The notes beneath the pieces are model-generated. The model was not told the origin of the DNA. It searched no databases and worked only from the letters and a program-made list of their open reading frames with translations. 64,000 bases of DNA from Arion vulgaris (taxonomy: Eukaryota > Mollusca > Gastropoda > Stylommatophora > Arionidae): contig CM036762.1 of the NCBI GenBank assembly GCA_020796225.1, positions 14,000,414 to 14,064,413 on the forward strand, given 5' to 3'. The position numbers and the translations under genes were made by a program. Shown one piece after another: positions 11,690 through 22,515 of this stretch (the stretch's first letter is position 1; each line of letters starts with the position of its first letter).

Positions 11690-12110
11690 TACAAAATGTA
11701 TGCAACCTGATATTCATTATCCAATAGCATGACATGAGCAGAACTTTGCCACCTAACAGTCATTTGGAATTTCTCTCTCATGTCAGATGTCTCGCCTCTT
11801 GCCGTCATATTCAAATCATTAGTCACATCCTGAATCCAGCTTCTCTGCGGTCTTCCTCTTCTCTTTGCCATTATACCTCCTTCCAGGGCCGTGCTATGAT
11901 ACAGAGAAGTGGCCGCATCAGGCGGTGACGTGAGGGGGCGGTATTAGCAGCGACGTCACAATACGAAACATTTAAGGGGCGACTTTTCGAAGTCTTGTAT
12001 CCCACTAAGAAAATATGCCACACGGTCCTGCCTCATTCCATAATGGTCTGCTTCAACCCTTCGAGTCGTTTAATGCGCCCAAATACCAACATTTTCTTAT
12101 TTGTAGCATC
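11690..12110 (-). repeat. LINE C-terminal fragment interrupted by an hAT miniature element
   Basis: On the minus strand it encodes RRGRPQRSWIQDVTNDLNMTA-like sequence, parallel to the fragment at 51.0-51.2 kb. The homology is interrupted at 11884-12030 and resumes at CATTCCATAATGGTCTG. Confidence 0.7.
11884..12030. mobile_element. hAT-type miniature element, 147 bp
   Basis: Starts CAGGGCCGTGC and ends CACGGTCCTG, an imperfect inverted repeat. It is flanked by CCTCCTTC and CCTCATTC (8 bp, one mismatch). The paralogous LINE fragment near 51.15 kb has one uninterrupted CCTCATTC, the empty site. The internal CTTTTCGAAGTCTTG block recurs near 26.45 and 63.46 kb. Confidence 0.85.
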
Positions 12111-12129
12111 AGCCAGTTTTCTTTGATTT

Positions 12130-12870
12130 TGAGTTTCTTTGAATGTATATATTTATTTTCTTCCTAGTCTACTGTATAATGCGGACTCTTCCTTCTTTAA
12201 TACTTATATTCATAAGCACATATATAAATTCCCACTGCCTTGTTAAATTGTGCTTTCATACCCATTCATTGCCACGGTACAACATGATACTACATGTTTC
12301 AATGGGAGGGAAAAAACGATGAATGGGCATATGTGGTCAACATATAAAATGCTAACCATAACAAATTTCGGCAATGTTCGGCAAACATCTACAGCTACCT
12401 CACCTTCCTTTTCCGGTTCAACTTCACAATGGTAGGATATGTTTGTAATATGGCTTGGACGTAGCAATAGTGGTCGTTTCAATCTCCTTACATCCATAAT
12501 TGTTTAAACCTGTTTCTTGAACTATAATGGTATTATTATATGTTACAGTTGAAAAGCATTACAGTATTTATTACACAATGTTTTATTATTTATATATTTT
12601 CCTGCTGTGCTTATACTGAATTGACCGAGACAACACACGTACATGCATATTAAGATTGTTATTGTAGAGTAGTTACTATAAATGAATAGGATTTACGTTA
12701 TTGCATTGTAATAATTACGTTAACTAGACCTATACTGGCATCCTTTACAAGTGCGTATATTACGGTTGTGTCCACAGTAATTATAATTAAGATGTACCTT
12801 GAAATTAAGAATGAATCATGTAATGAGAATAAACCCCAAAAACATTAATAAACATTTGAGTCTTACAAAA
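12130..12870. other. AT-rich unique DNA, no recognised feature
   Basis: No conserved coding exon, RNA or repeat family is recognised. Confidence 0.4.
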
Positions 12871-13230
12871 CCGAAGTAATGACATTCGCTAGAGATGAAA
12901 ACGATACCAATATCTCCATCGACAAACATCAATATTCAATTAAAGCAAGTCGAAGACTCATGGCGAGCATTTTGTCAGCAAATCAAACTAACGAAATCCA
13001 ACAGATTAGATGCAAAATCTGAAAATGTAGCAGCAATAAATTAAATCATAGGACAATGGCACCAATTTTGAAATGATACAAACGTCACCATGAACCCTAA
13101 AAGAGCATTGTATAACACTTTCTCCAACATTATCCTAGTATCAGTGCCAAACCTGGATGCTGAGATTAAGCGATAAAAAACTAGTCATGACAGATGAACT
13201 TGAAAGATGTATAATTGTTAAATTGTATAT
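12870..13230 (+). repeat. LINE reverse-transcriptase fragment
   Basis: Reads TEVMTFARDENDTNISID-like and LDAKSENVAAIN-like segments with stops, in the style of the region after the LINE catalytic box. The order is slightly scrambled. Confidence 0.45.
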
Positions 13231-13329
13231 AAATAACACTAACAACAGGACCTAAGTAAGTGCTCTACGATTATGGATCAGCTTATCAAACTCCAAGTGT
13301 ACCCTCTATTCATAAGATGGATATCTGCT

Positions 13330-15010
13330 CTGCTGTTCAAAAGGAAGGTTTTGCTATGATCTGGTGGTTGATCATCTGAATCGGTGACATTATTAACTAT
13401 TATGTATAGTATGCCACAAGGCTCTACTTTTTCATCAGTTAAGACGGATCAACATATACACTTATTATACACAGTGACAATCGGTGAATCACAGAACAAA
13501 TGAAAGATGTATAACATTGTCATTTGATGATAACATTCTGGTGTATAGACGGGAAAGAAATGCGATTGCTAGTGGGATACAGGTGGACCGTTACCTCATC
13601 ACAGACTGGTGTGATATCTCTGAAGCTCTAGTCAATCCTACAAAGGCAGCAGCAACATATATATCTGGAGCTAAATCAATGACATTTTTGGGTGTGAAAT
13701 TTGATAGCAGCTTGTGTGTTTGACTGTTCATTGTAAAAATCTGGCGGCAATGAGTCATTTCTTGGTGGCCGCTAATAACAGTGGCTGCTTGTCATCCTGT
13801 ATTCCTTTCAACCATTGAATATGCAGTGGTCATTCTCACCTATTAGCAAGATGTAAATTAAACGATTGGAAAAATGCAGAATGAAGCGATCTTTCTGGGT
13901 TGCACTAGGATACAACCTGTGATGTTTTTCTTTAATTTCTCGACCATGGGGTATACTGAATATAGAATCAAGATAGCTAGAGCATGTGGGTATCTCAGAA
14001 TAAGTGATAACATGAATCATCTACTGCACTGGGTGCTTAGTATCAGAAATGGGAATTGGTTAAAATGAGACAACTTGTGGGTAGGCCGGGCTGCAGACAC
14101 TGCTGTTTAACTGGTATGTGGACTGCAATATTGAAAATGGAAAGGAATACCGGTGCACTCAATATCACCATTTCAACCGTCGCCAAATTCAGCAAAGGGT
14201 GCAGAGGTGAATGCAGACGTCAATGCCATCATTAATGAAAACTAGTGAGGGTGAAGTTGTGATCTATGTGGATGGATCAGTTTGTTACCAAAATTCTGCA
14301 TGGGTGTTCTCTGCAAGCTGATACAGCAGAAAGATAAGGACAGTAGTGCATTTAGTATGACAAGTGTCATGACAATGGAGGGACTGGCGGTGACTAAGGC
14401 CCTACTCTGGCTTGAGTCACAGAACTATACTCATTTGTACATTTTGAGTGAGTAATATGAGTATGATGTGGAAGGTGGCTGGTTTGGTACGCAGACAATG
14501 GACTGAATCCCTACAGGAGTTGAACAATAAAACATTTTTACATTCATCTTCGTTCTGGGACATATGGGTGTCAATGGCAATGAGAGAGCAGACAGTGCTG
14601 GCTGGCTCTGCCACCATATTGCTGGGTCAACCAATGGATAAACCTTGCATTCTTAACGCTAACCAGGAGTGTAGCTGCAAAGAGAACTCATCCAAACTAA
14701 ACCAATCGTCAACAGATAGATTGCAGTAATTTGGATATGAGTGGTCTCATCAATCAACATCAAACTGGTATGGTTAGTCGCTGGACCTATGGACAATCCC
14801 GAAGCGCAATGAATATATTCCAAATTGAATAGACAAAACTACCTATAAACTACACATGTCCTGTGTATAACAAGTTACAATAGCATAGCAGCAAAATTTA
14901 AGACCATATATTGAACTGGAATTCGACTTTTGCTGAATACTTACTTCAGAACTGCCCAGCTTACAATGACCCAAGGTGACGGGTATGGTCAGGGTACAGA
15001 TTAGAGGCAG
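13330..15010 (+). mobile_element. Decayed I/R1-like LINE with RNase H
   Basis: Short open pieces read a reverse transcriptase palm (LSFDDNILVYRR near 13510) and a VNPTKAAATY...FLGVKFDSSLC block (13630-13720). An RNase H-like domain with a GNERAD-like motif follows near 14580, and then a C-terminal region with cysteine motifs similar to 23.4-23.7 kb. Numerous stops show it is old. Confidence 0.6.
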
Positions 15011-15410
15011 AACCTATGACCTGGAGTAGCTGCTTCAACAGGGAAAAGATAATCATAATGGGCCTCAATATTTACAAATTCGATGATCTGGTTGCATGCC
15101 TAAATACAAATTTAATGTGGGCAATCCTAATCTACTTAACGATTCCATTAAATTATTTTGTATAGTATTGTTAAGTATTGTATCTCATGGTTTTTACTTT
15201 TTCTAATCTGCCACTTTTTTATCCATTCATTGCTTAACAAAAACTGAGTTGCTGCAGGTATTCAATTTTTGTGTGGTGTACATTGTTTATTTTTAATGCA
15301 AAGAATGTATTTATGTATATTATTTGCATATTAGGGACAGGAACAGCTGTTTCTTTGTGAATTCAAAATTGCTACATATTAATAAAGTTTGTCCTCTTTC
15401 TTAATTTCAG

Positions 15411-15491
15411 GGTTACAGAGGACGCAGAAAATCGCTCAAGCGAGTGACAGCACCTAAATCATGGATGTTAGACAAAACTGGTGGTGTATTT
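15411..15491 (+). CDS. RpS4: Ribosomal protein S4 (eS4), coding exon 2
   Basis: This is the first RpS4 exon I can place. The protein is a component of the small cytosolic ribosomal subunit and binds 18S rRNA. The 27 codons begin after TTTCAG and end at GTAAGT, with the signature RVTAPKSWMLDKTGGVF. Joined with the later exons the frame stays open to a stop and gives 261 residues plus a start codon, close to the usual 261-263. Exon 1, probably little more than ATG, is not identified; it would lie upstream, perhaps far away. The extreme N-terminus here (GYRGRRKS) differs from the common ARGPKKH. A second acceptor at 15418 would remove the first residues and restore an R-G start. Introns and intact splice sites exclude a retrocopy. 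Confidence 0.93.
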
Positions 15492-15717
15492 GTAAGTTCA
15501 CTAACTTGTAATTTTACTTTGTTTTGTGTACAGTTAAAAATATAGATAAGAATTAGCCATCTTATATTCATCCTCAAGATTCGCTCAGATACATAAGCTG
15601 TAAATTTCTCATGTTTATAAGCTAATTATGTGGGCTATTCTTATGGAAAGCTTTTAGCAAAATTTTAGTATTATCAATGACTTCAATTCATTCTACAATG
15701 TATTTTGCCCTTAGTCT

Positions 15718-15880
15718 TCTTCTTTGTCGTTCTTTACGACCAATTTTAATCACGCTTTGTGATATGTTTGATCTTTGTCAACAACTGTATCGTTGCACAT
15801 TGGTTTGTAGGCCTAAGCGCATAGACTTCTACACATTTAGGACATGTGCATCCGATTTCAACCAATTTGCCCATAGTGAA
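15718..15880 (-). repeat. SINE-2, 5'-truncated, in RpS4 intron 2
   Basis: Reverse of the SINE-2 tail and 3' half, from TCTTCTTCTTTGTCGTTC to CATGTGCATCCGATTTCA. Head and core are absent. Confidence 0.8.
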
Positions 15881-16192
15881 TTTCTTGTTCACAATTGTAA
15901 GGTGTTTGTTCTTATCAACTAAGTTAACATCTTTGTTTTGTGTGGTTTGAGCTGAGAATAAGAGCTGTCTGTCCACATGCACATGATGAAACCACATTTG
16001 AGTGGAAAGTTATTACTGTCTGTACACAACTAACTGAATATACCAACAAACTGAAGTCGATGTAAACTTTACTGCAATGTATAGATTCACCAATCTGCAT
16101 TAAATGTTATGTTTTTGTCACGTTATTATTGATCATATTATAATTGTATACATGACAACTTAATTAGTTGCATGTCTGTTGAGTTAATGCTC

Positions 16193-16322
16193 ATGGCCAT
16201 ATCGAAGCTATACAGTCCTCAATAAGGGACAGTGTGGTCAAAAGTAGGCCAACATAGATACCACCATACGGTCGCAGGCTATGATTACATGTTTAGATTG
16301 CATACAAAATGGTGGAACATTA
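16193..16322 (+). ncRNA. H/ACA-type snoRNA copy 1, RpS4 intron 2
   Basis: Two hairpins separated by a short hinge. The 5' hairpin is closed by TGGCC with GGCCA. The hinge holds an ACATAG H-box-like sequence (consensus ANANNA, last base off). The 3' hairpin is closed by CCACC with GGTGG and is followed at once by GA-ACA and three bases. The upper 3' stem is GCAG/TTGC, and 15 bases separate its end from ACA, as expected for a pseudouridylation pocket. Four relatives lie in introns 4 and 5. Intronic location in a ribosomal protein gene is the usual host arrangement. The target is not determined. Confidence 0.8.
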
Positions 16323-16599
16323 TTTCTTAGATTAGAGTAACCACTGCATGTAAACATTGTACTTGTACTGTTTTATGTGAGTAATATGTGTTGCCATTTG
16401 TTGTTTAGCTTTTGCTGCTCAATTATTTTGGCATTGTATCTCGAATGTCTTCCAAAAAAATGTGCAGTTTCATCTTGCAAAGATCAGATAATTTGATAAT
16501 ATGCATAACAAGAAAATTACTGAATATGCATAACTTTTGAAAACACTGCTGTCAAAAACAAAATAAAAAAATACTTGAACATTTTACATATTGACATAA

Positions 16600-16720
16600 A
16601 TTCTTGCGTTCACCCGTAGTCAGGCACCTGGTATGCGCTTCTGACTGATTTTGTGCTAACTCCTGTTTTCTTTTTATCAGTGTACCGCCATGCAGGTGTA
16701 TTTCTCCTACTTCAGTGGTA
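16600..16720 (-). repeat. SINE-7 fragment
   Basis: TTGCGTTCACCCG, CACCTGGTATGCGCTTCTGACTGATTTT and CGCCATGCAGG blocks of the family. Confidence 0.65.
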
Positions 16721-17014
16721 ATCAACAAAGATATCTTGATAATTACTATCTTATTCTCATGAGCATCACTGCCTGAAAATTGAGAATAGGGATGACATAA
16801 CGATATCAATACCTGGCTGAAAAATGTGATAAAAACCATTCATTAAAAGATTTATTATAAACCATACACTAGTTTTAAAGATTTTGTGCATTGCAACTGA
16901 AGATCTTCCAGTGTATGAAAGAGAATGGGGCTTATAAGGTTATTCTTAAGCACAAAGATCTTGTTAATCATTCTTTTCCCATATACTTATTACAGTTTAT
17001 CATGTTATTTTCAG

Positions 17015-17195
17015 GCACCCAAGTGCACACCAGGTCCTCATAAATCACGTGAGAGTTTTCCTTTGACTCTGTTCTTGCGCAACCGCCTCAAGTATGCTCT
17101 GTCATACCAAGAGGTTAAGAAGATTGTCAAGCAGAGATTGATCAAAGTTGATGGCAAGATTCGTACTGACAACACCTACCCCACTGGATTCATGG
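17015..17195 (+). CDS. RpS4: RpS4 exon 3
   Basis: After TTTTCAG the frame reads [31 protein letters not shown] and [20 protein letters not shown]. This is the start of the S4 RNA-binding domain. The donor ATGG-GTGAG gives phase 1. APRPSTGPHKLRE is usual in the family, so the C at position 4 of this exon is slightly odd. Confidence 0.96.
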
Positions 17196-17311
17196 GTGAG
17201 ATAGATTTGATATAGTTAGAGTTCAACATTACTGATAGTGCCACTACTTTTGTTGAGCAATTGAATGCTGATACATTTTTGTACCCAGATTATGTAAAAA
17301 ATTCTGATATT

Positions 17312-17535
17312 CTTCTTACTCTCCATATCGACCAGTGTGATTTGTATGTAATCTGAGCCTAAGAGCGATTATATGTTGTGCCAGTTATGTGCCTACAGGT
17401 AGTCCAGTACATCCAATTTATGCGCTGCTTTTTATTTACTAGGCAGCATCCTAGGGCCTGCATCAGTCACCTCTTACGACATGCATTGTAGATCGCAGTG
17501 GTACTATTCTTTGCTTCCTATGGGCCACACAGGCG
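17312..17535 (-). mobile_element. SINE-1 with 13-bp TSD, RpS4 intron 3
   Basis: AAATTCTGATATT occurs at 17299-17311 and 17536-17548. The element is reverse-oriented with the core complement CTTACGACATGCATTG and a shortened (GAA)n tail. Confidence 0.9.
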
Positions 17536-17779
17536 AAATTCTGATATTGTTCTATGTATCCCTTTAGTCAGTCACCATTCTTTGAATTTTATATTTACAT
17601 TTGACACATTTGATTTATGCAGAGAACGTATATGATCTAGCAGACATTGATAACCATAAAGTAAAAAGATTAAAAATAGTTGCTGCAATCATAATAATGA
17701 GGGATGCTGAGAATTTAGTTGCATTGATAGAAATCAGCTCAAATGCATTAACTTCTGTATTGTGTTTTATGTGAAACAG

Positions 17780-17877
17780 ATGTCGTGACCATTGATAGGA
17801 CAAATGAGAACTTCCGTATTCTCTATGATGTGAAAGGAAGATTTGTGGTTCACAGAATTAAGCCAGAGGAGGCTAAG
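17780..17877 (+). CDS. RpS4: RpS4 exon 4
   Basis: Acceptor GAAACAG. Reads [20 protein letters not shown] and ends [10 protein letters not shown] at an AAG-GTTGGT donor (phase 0). This is the family-specific central region of eS4. Confidence 0.96.
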
Positions 17878-18046
17878 GTTGGTACTAATTATATTTATTA
17901 ATAAACATTTGAATTTCTGAAATGTTGATGATGCTACATTAGAGTGAAAAAATTGTGGCATTTCCTTTACAGGACGTAGCCATCAACCACAGTAAACGAG
18001 TCGTTGATTTTCTAGGCACCACTTATACGTTCAGTAGTTTGCCATT

Positions 18047-18377
18047 CGCCGTGTGCTGCCGGGGCCCGCAAGGAGCAAGAGTAGCAGTACTGCGACCTGC
18101 AAGGCATGTCGTAAGAGGCGACTAAGGTGGGGTTTGCGTAGGGCTGGCTACCCTATCCAGTAGAAAATTTTAGCCACAAAATCCAACCAACACTGGAACC
18201 CGAGGGCGCGAAGGAAGGAGGCCGAGAGGTACATGGAGCGAGATTTGGAGGCAGAGATCAACAATATAAAGAAGAGCTGGAGGAGCTGCAGGAGATAGCT
18301 AGAGATAGGAAGACTTGGCATGAGTTGGTTGAGGGCCTATGCCCCAACCCGGGTAAAAAGGCAAAGAGAGAAGAGAG
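18047..18377 (+). mobile_element. Composite retroelement: SINE-1 head plus LINE-E tail
   Basis: AGTTTGCCATT lies at 18036-18046 and 18378-18388, so one insertion event covers the whole interval. Bases 18047-18190 match the SINE-1 head and core (GTGCTGCCGGGGCCCGCAAGG, GGCATGTCGTAAGAGGCGACT). Bases 18195-18377 match the LINE-E 3' end, from its AACCCGAGGG-like block through GGCCTATGCCCCAACCCGGG to a (GA)n tail. This is the architecture of a SINE that has recruited a LINE tail. It lies in RpS4 intron 4. Confidence 0.85.
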
Positions 18378-18576
18378 AGTTTGCCATTGCTTTCTGAACG
18401 GTAAGGTCTACTTTTACCTTTGTAAAAAAATCCCACAGAGACTAATTTGCTTCCAAACTTGCCTACCGTGGGGTTTGTGATTGTGCTCACTACCCTATAT
18501 AAGCTATATAAGAAATATCTTAAATGAAAAATAATCGATGTTATAATCTGTCAGTATTTATACATAGTTGTTAATA

Positions 18577-18706
18577 CTTGTGGCCGTATCGAAGCCAGGC
18601 AGTCCTGAACTGGGGCAGTGTGGTCAAAAGTAGGCCAACATAATTACCTCCAGACGGTCGCAGGCTATTATTACATGATAAGACTGCATACAAAATGGTG
18701 GAACAT
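18577..18706 (+). ncRNA. H/ACA-type snoRNA copy 2, RpS4 intron 4
   Basis: Same two-hairpin plan. TGGCC/GGCCA closes the 5' hairpin, the hinge has a perfect ANANNA (ACATAA), the 3' upper stem is GCAG/CTGC, and ACA follows GGTGGA. The basal stem CCTCC/GGTGG has one T-T mismatch. Confidence 0.8.
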
Positions 18707-19061
18707 TAATTCATATTTAAGCAGTGTTCATTGTCAGTATAACTTGTTCTAATTCTGCTGACATATTCAGGTGTTCAGTATAAATCTCATCTTGTTGCCA
18801 TTTGCTAATCAACTTGAAAGGACACATTACGTGACTGATTTATAAGTTCCTTGGAAAATATCTTTTTCTTGAATTTTACTTTTTGAGACAGAGTTGTATA
18901 TACAGAAAAATGGCATTTGTTGGTTTACAGTGCTCCCTCTTCAATAAATCTAGGAGCAGTTTATTTTCCCAAATGGTTTCATTTTATTACCCATGACTAA
19001 TGATTATCCATCACTATTTATCAGTGCTAACCTTATCGATATTTTTATTACGGTGCCTTTT

Positions 19062-19300
19062 GCTCTCGTTCTTCTTTTTCAAACTCTACACATCAACCAC
19101 TTGTTAAACCACTCTGGTATTTGTATGCGATCTGAGCATAAGAGCGATTGTATATTGTTAGTTATGCGCCTACAAGTAGGTGAGCACATTCGATTTCTGC
19201 TGCGATTTTTATTTACTAGAATAGCTTCTCTAGGCATCCCCTGCCAAAGTTATTTCTTACAACATGCCTTGTAGGTCATAGTGTTACTGTTCTTTGCTCT
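19062..19300 (-). repeat. SINE-1 copy, RpS4 intron 4
   Basis: Reverse of the family, with TTCTTTTTCAAACTCTACACATC at the tail side and TTACAACATGCCTTGTAGG near the core. Diverged. Confidence 0.8.
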
Positions 19301-19304
19301 CCTG

Positions 19305-19440
19305 GTAATGCCCGCTATGAATTTAGGCATAGTCATGAAGCATCTGATTTTTGTATGAAGGTTTGCTGTCCTTATCGCTAGTGGCCCTCACCATTTATGC
19401 GAGCCGTACTTCGGCTTCAGAGGTACTTGTAATTTAGAGC
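19305..19440 (-). repeat. SINE-7 copy, RpS4 intron 4
   Basis: CCCGCTATGAATTTAGGCATAGTCA, CTGATTTTTGTATGAAGG and GACTTCAGAGG-like (GGCTTCAGAGGTA) blocks. Confidence 0.65.
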
Positions 19441-19828
19441 CCTAAGTTAATAATCAGGGAACTTGTACTCTGACCCAGGGAACCTGTACTCTGACCGTGC
19501 ACACCAAGAATGTTTGACCCATACTGGCCTGGAATCCCAAAATGTCCACTAGTGTTGCATGTTAGCAACTTTGCTATTGGGGAACCGTGCTAGTTGTTTT
19601 TTATATGGAAACACCAGCAACAGTTGACTGGTTGTGTATTACAAAGAACCTGTTTGCATTCCCAAACTGCAAACTCTACATTATCTCTCACTGTGTTTGT
19701 GAGAGAGAACAATTTTGTATATCCAACCTTTGAAACATATGTTTCTCTTTAATTGCGTTCTATTAATAGGAATGTTCTATGAAAATTAATTTGAAGTGAA
19801 ATTTAATCTGTCGCTGATAGTTTAAACG

Positions 19829-19952
19829 CCATTTCGAAGCTATGCAGTCCTGAACAGGGACAGTGTGGTCATAATTAGGCCAACATAGACACCTCCAGAC
19901 GGTCGCAGACTGATTACATGATCAAATTGCATACAAAATGGTGGAACATTCC
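19829..19952 (+). ncRNA. H/ACA-type snoRNA copy 3, RpS4 intron 4
   Basis: Conserves CAGACGGTCGCAGACTG, GCATACAAAATGGTGG and a terminal ACA. The 5' hairpin base is weakened (CGCC against GGCC), so this copy may be less stable. Confidence 0.75.
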
Positions 19953-20417
19953 CTCATTTTGTATTTTTGAAGCAGTGAAAAAAAAGTAACTTTTATTTTT
20001 ACTTTTGCAATGTTTTGTTTTAGATCATTTGTTATTGCAGCTTCCCATGTGGACTTTTATTTTAATGTTACATCCGCCAACTGAAAAAAATCGTTGAAAT
20101 CTGATCATTTTTTACATGCAATTTCAACTTGAAAGAAACAAGGGCCCACCTTCTGACATAAAAACTAAAAAAAAATGTTATTCATATATTTCTTTGATTG
20201 TGTTTGTATGTAGTATGAACATGCTGTATGTCTTGCAGATGTATACAATCTATGTATTGATGTATATGGATATATTTAAATTGTGCAGATAGTGTGAACA
20301 ACATTCAGCTCATGAAACATTTCTCTATGTTCTGTTCTGTTAATAATTTTTATTACTCATTTTAAAATAATTTGTAACGCTCAGTATAATAACTCTGTCA
20401 GTGATCTAAAGTTTGAA

Positions 20418-20549
20418 ATGGCCATTTCGAAGCTGTGCAGTCCTGAATATAAGGGCAGTGTAGTCATAATTAGGCCAACATAGACACCTCCAGACGGTCG
20501 CAGACTGTATTACATGATCAGACTGCATACAAAATGGGGGAACATTTAT
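20418..20549 (+). ncRNA. H/ACA-type snoRNA copy 4, RpS4 intron 4
   Basis: The 5' hairpin base TGGCC/GGCCA is intact, the 3' basal stem is CCTCC/GGGGG (paired through a T-G wobble), the upper stem is GCAG/CTGC, and ACA lies at the end. Confidence 0.8.
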
Positions 20550-20733
20550 TTATTGCAGTAAGCAGTCTTCACTGTCTGTTGTTGTTGGTATCAATCGTGT
20601 TGTATATCTTAACCAACAAATTTTATCACAATCCATTTGCAGCATTTAGTTTAATTACAATATCACCATTTGGTGCAGTATTTCTTTCAACTTTTTTAAT
20701 ATAACATCAATATTGTTCTGTTTCACCTTTCAG

Positions 20734-20905
20734 TACAAGTTGTGTCGTGTTCGCAGAACTGGTACAGGCCCCAAAAATGTACCATATCTTACAACTCATG
20801 ATGGTCGAACCATCCGATATCCTGATCCATTGGCGAAGGTGAATGACACTATCATGCTAGATATTGCTTCTAGCAAAATGAAAGAGTTCATCAAATTTGA
20901 CACAG
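20734..20905 (+). CDS. RpS4: RpS4 exon 5
   Basis: Acceptor CCTTTCAG. Reads [30 protein letters not shown] and EFIKFDTG with a GTAAAT donor (phase 1). It follows the longest intron (17878-20733), which holds three snoRNA copies and a composite retroelement. Confidence 0.97.
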
Positions 20906-20971
20906 GTAAATAAAGATTTGACATTCATGGAGAATGATAGAACATTTTAATGCAATATTTAATACTATACT

Positions 20972-21098
20972 TTTGGCCATATCGAAGTCATGCAGTCATA
21001 TATGGACTGTGTGGTCATAACTAGGCCAATATAGACACTCCCATACGGTCGCTGACTTTAATTTCATAATATGTCTGCATACAAAATGGGAGAACATC
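20972..21098 (+). ncRNA. H/ACA-type snoRNA copy 5, RpS4 intron 5
   Basis: The most diverged copy, yet its 3' basal stem is CTCCC/GGGAG, with compensatory change on both sides relative to copy 1 (CCACC/GGTGG). The TTGGCC/GGCCAA 5' stem and the final ACA are kept. This is the strongest single evidence that the RNA structure is under selection. Confidence 0.8.
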
Positions 21099-21891
21099 TC
21101 TTGAAATAAAGATATAGTGGCCATTCATTGACTATTGAAATTAATGTTTTTGGACCGTGCTGTTTAGTATTTTTGAGGGTAATGTAAAAGAATTCTACCC
21201 AAGATCTCTGGTTTGCAATTGTGTTCACCACATAACTGTTGCTCTCTAATATTGTTCCTACACTTAAGCTAAAGGATTTCATGTCCATTTATCGTTTTAT
21301 TTATAAATGGAACAAAGCAGCGTAGGCAACTAATTCAAAGAAATTCTAAGAACCGCTAGGCACCCAAATCGTACTTGGTAAACTTGAGAATAGACAACCT
21401 GGAATTGAACATCGTACATTGGTGTGCTCTAGACCTTGTCTAAGGTTGTTCTTAGTTTGCTCTACATCAACTTGTTGTGGTCAGTATGCGCATTAGTTCA
21501 TTGTGCCAGTTAAGTCAGCTATAGGCCAACTAGGTTCACCGCCCTAAGTAGCTGATTGAGAACAACAAAAGAAAAACTTGATTAAGGGAAGTCCATCCCA
21601 TTAGGTGAGCCAGAGCCCTTTTAGCCTTGGACCTTGCGGTCAACATTTTCGCAATTGGAATATGAAGATAGCTTGTGTTCTACAGGTCATTAACAGGATA
21701 CTAATTTTAACTTATCGTCTTCCTAAGAGAGACTAACCAACACATTCACTAAACTTGTTCTTTTCTTCCGATTGTACACAAGGGATACAGCATATTTTAT
21801 TGATGAATGTGATATTGTGTTCATAAGTTTTAAAAACATTGTGTAGGAATGTTTTAAACGTGACCTTTTATTCGTGAATTTTACCAAACAG

Positions 21892-22021
21892 GCAACCTTG
21901 TGATGATTACTGGTGGACATAACTTGGGACGTGTTGGAACCATTACCCATAGAGAGAGACATCCTGGATCATTTGACATTGTTCACATCAAGGATGCTCT
22001 TGGTCATACCTTTGCCACTAG
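21892..22021 (+). CDS. RpS4: RpS4 exon 6
   Basis: Acceptor CAAACAG. Reads [18 protein letters not shown] and [15 protein letters not shown], the KOW-like region near the C-terminus. Donor AG-GTTAGT, phase 2. Confidence 0.97.
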
Positions 22022-22109
22022 GTTAGTAGAAATTTAGTGACTAGCCGTCATTTACTCAGGGAAATGCAGGTTTATACAGACATTTATGGAGTTACAGCCC
22101 AGCTATATG

Positions 22110-22250
22110 GTGGCAAACTTTTTCATACCTCAGGGTATATTGGGTAATGTAGTGTCAGGCCTGTATTTTTCATTAACTTTCAGCACACACTGGATGATGT
22201 GGTCAATTTTACTTCCTTTACTACCCAGTCGGGGGTCTCTTGTGCCAAAA
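22110..22250 (-). repeat. SINE-6 fragment, RpS4 intron 6
   Basis: Shares CATACCTCAGGGTATATTGGG, AGGCCTGTATTTTTCATT and ACTACCCAG with the full SINE-6 copies. The tRNA-like end is missing. Confidence 0.7.
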
Positions 22251-22515
22251 GTACCAGGTTCGCTCCCTTGTGTCGCCATCTGGATATTTTTCCAGAGATC
22301 TTTGAAGAACCCTTGGTAGTTCAAAATCGAGAAGAGCAGACTGGAAAGCCGCTACCATAGCAAAATTCATTAGTAAAGATAAAAGTTCTGTAAAAATATC
22401 TTCAAAATTACCTCGCAAGTGCTACAGTGATTGTGCACTGCAGCTGAGGTCTTCCGGTGTAAGATAGAGATCGGAGCACACATGGTTACTCACCGAAATG
22501 CAGTAATGATGGTCC
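22250..22515 (+). repeat. SINE-8 copy, RpS4 intron 6
   Basis: CCAGGTTCGCTCCCTTGTG near the start resembles a B box. TTTTTCCAGAGATC, CAAAATCGAGAAGAGCAG and AGAGATCGGAGCACACATGG match the copy at 9.87 kb. Confidence 0.7.

Noticed and set aside
17925..17960. Box C/D snoRNA in RpS4 intron 4 (TTGATGATG)
   Set aside because: The box C match is imperfect, and I see no paired box D with terminal stem at the right distance.
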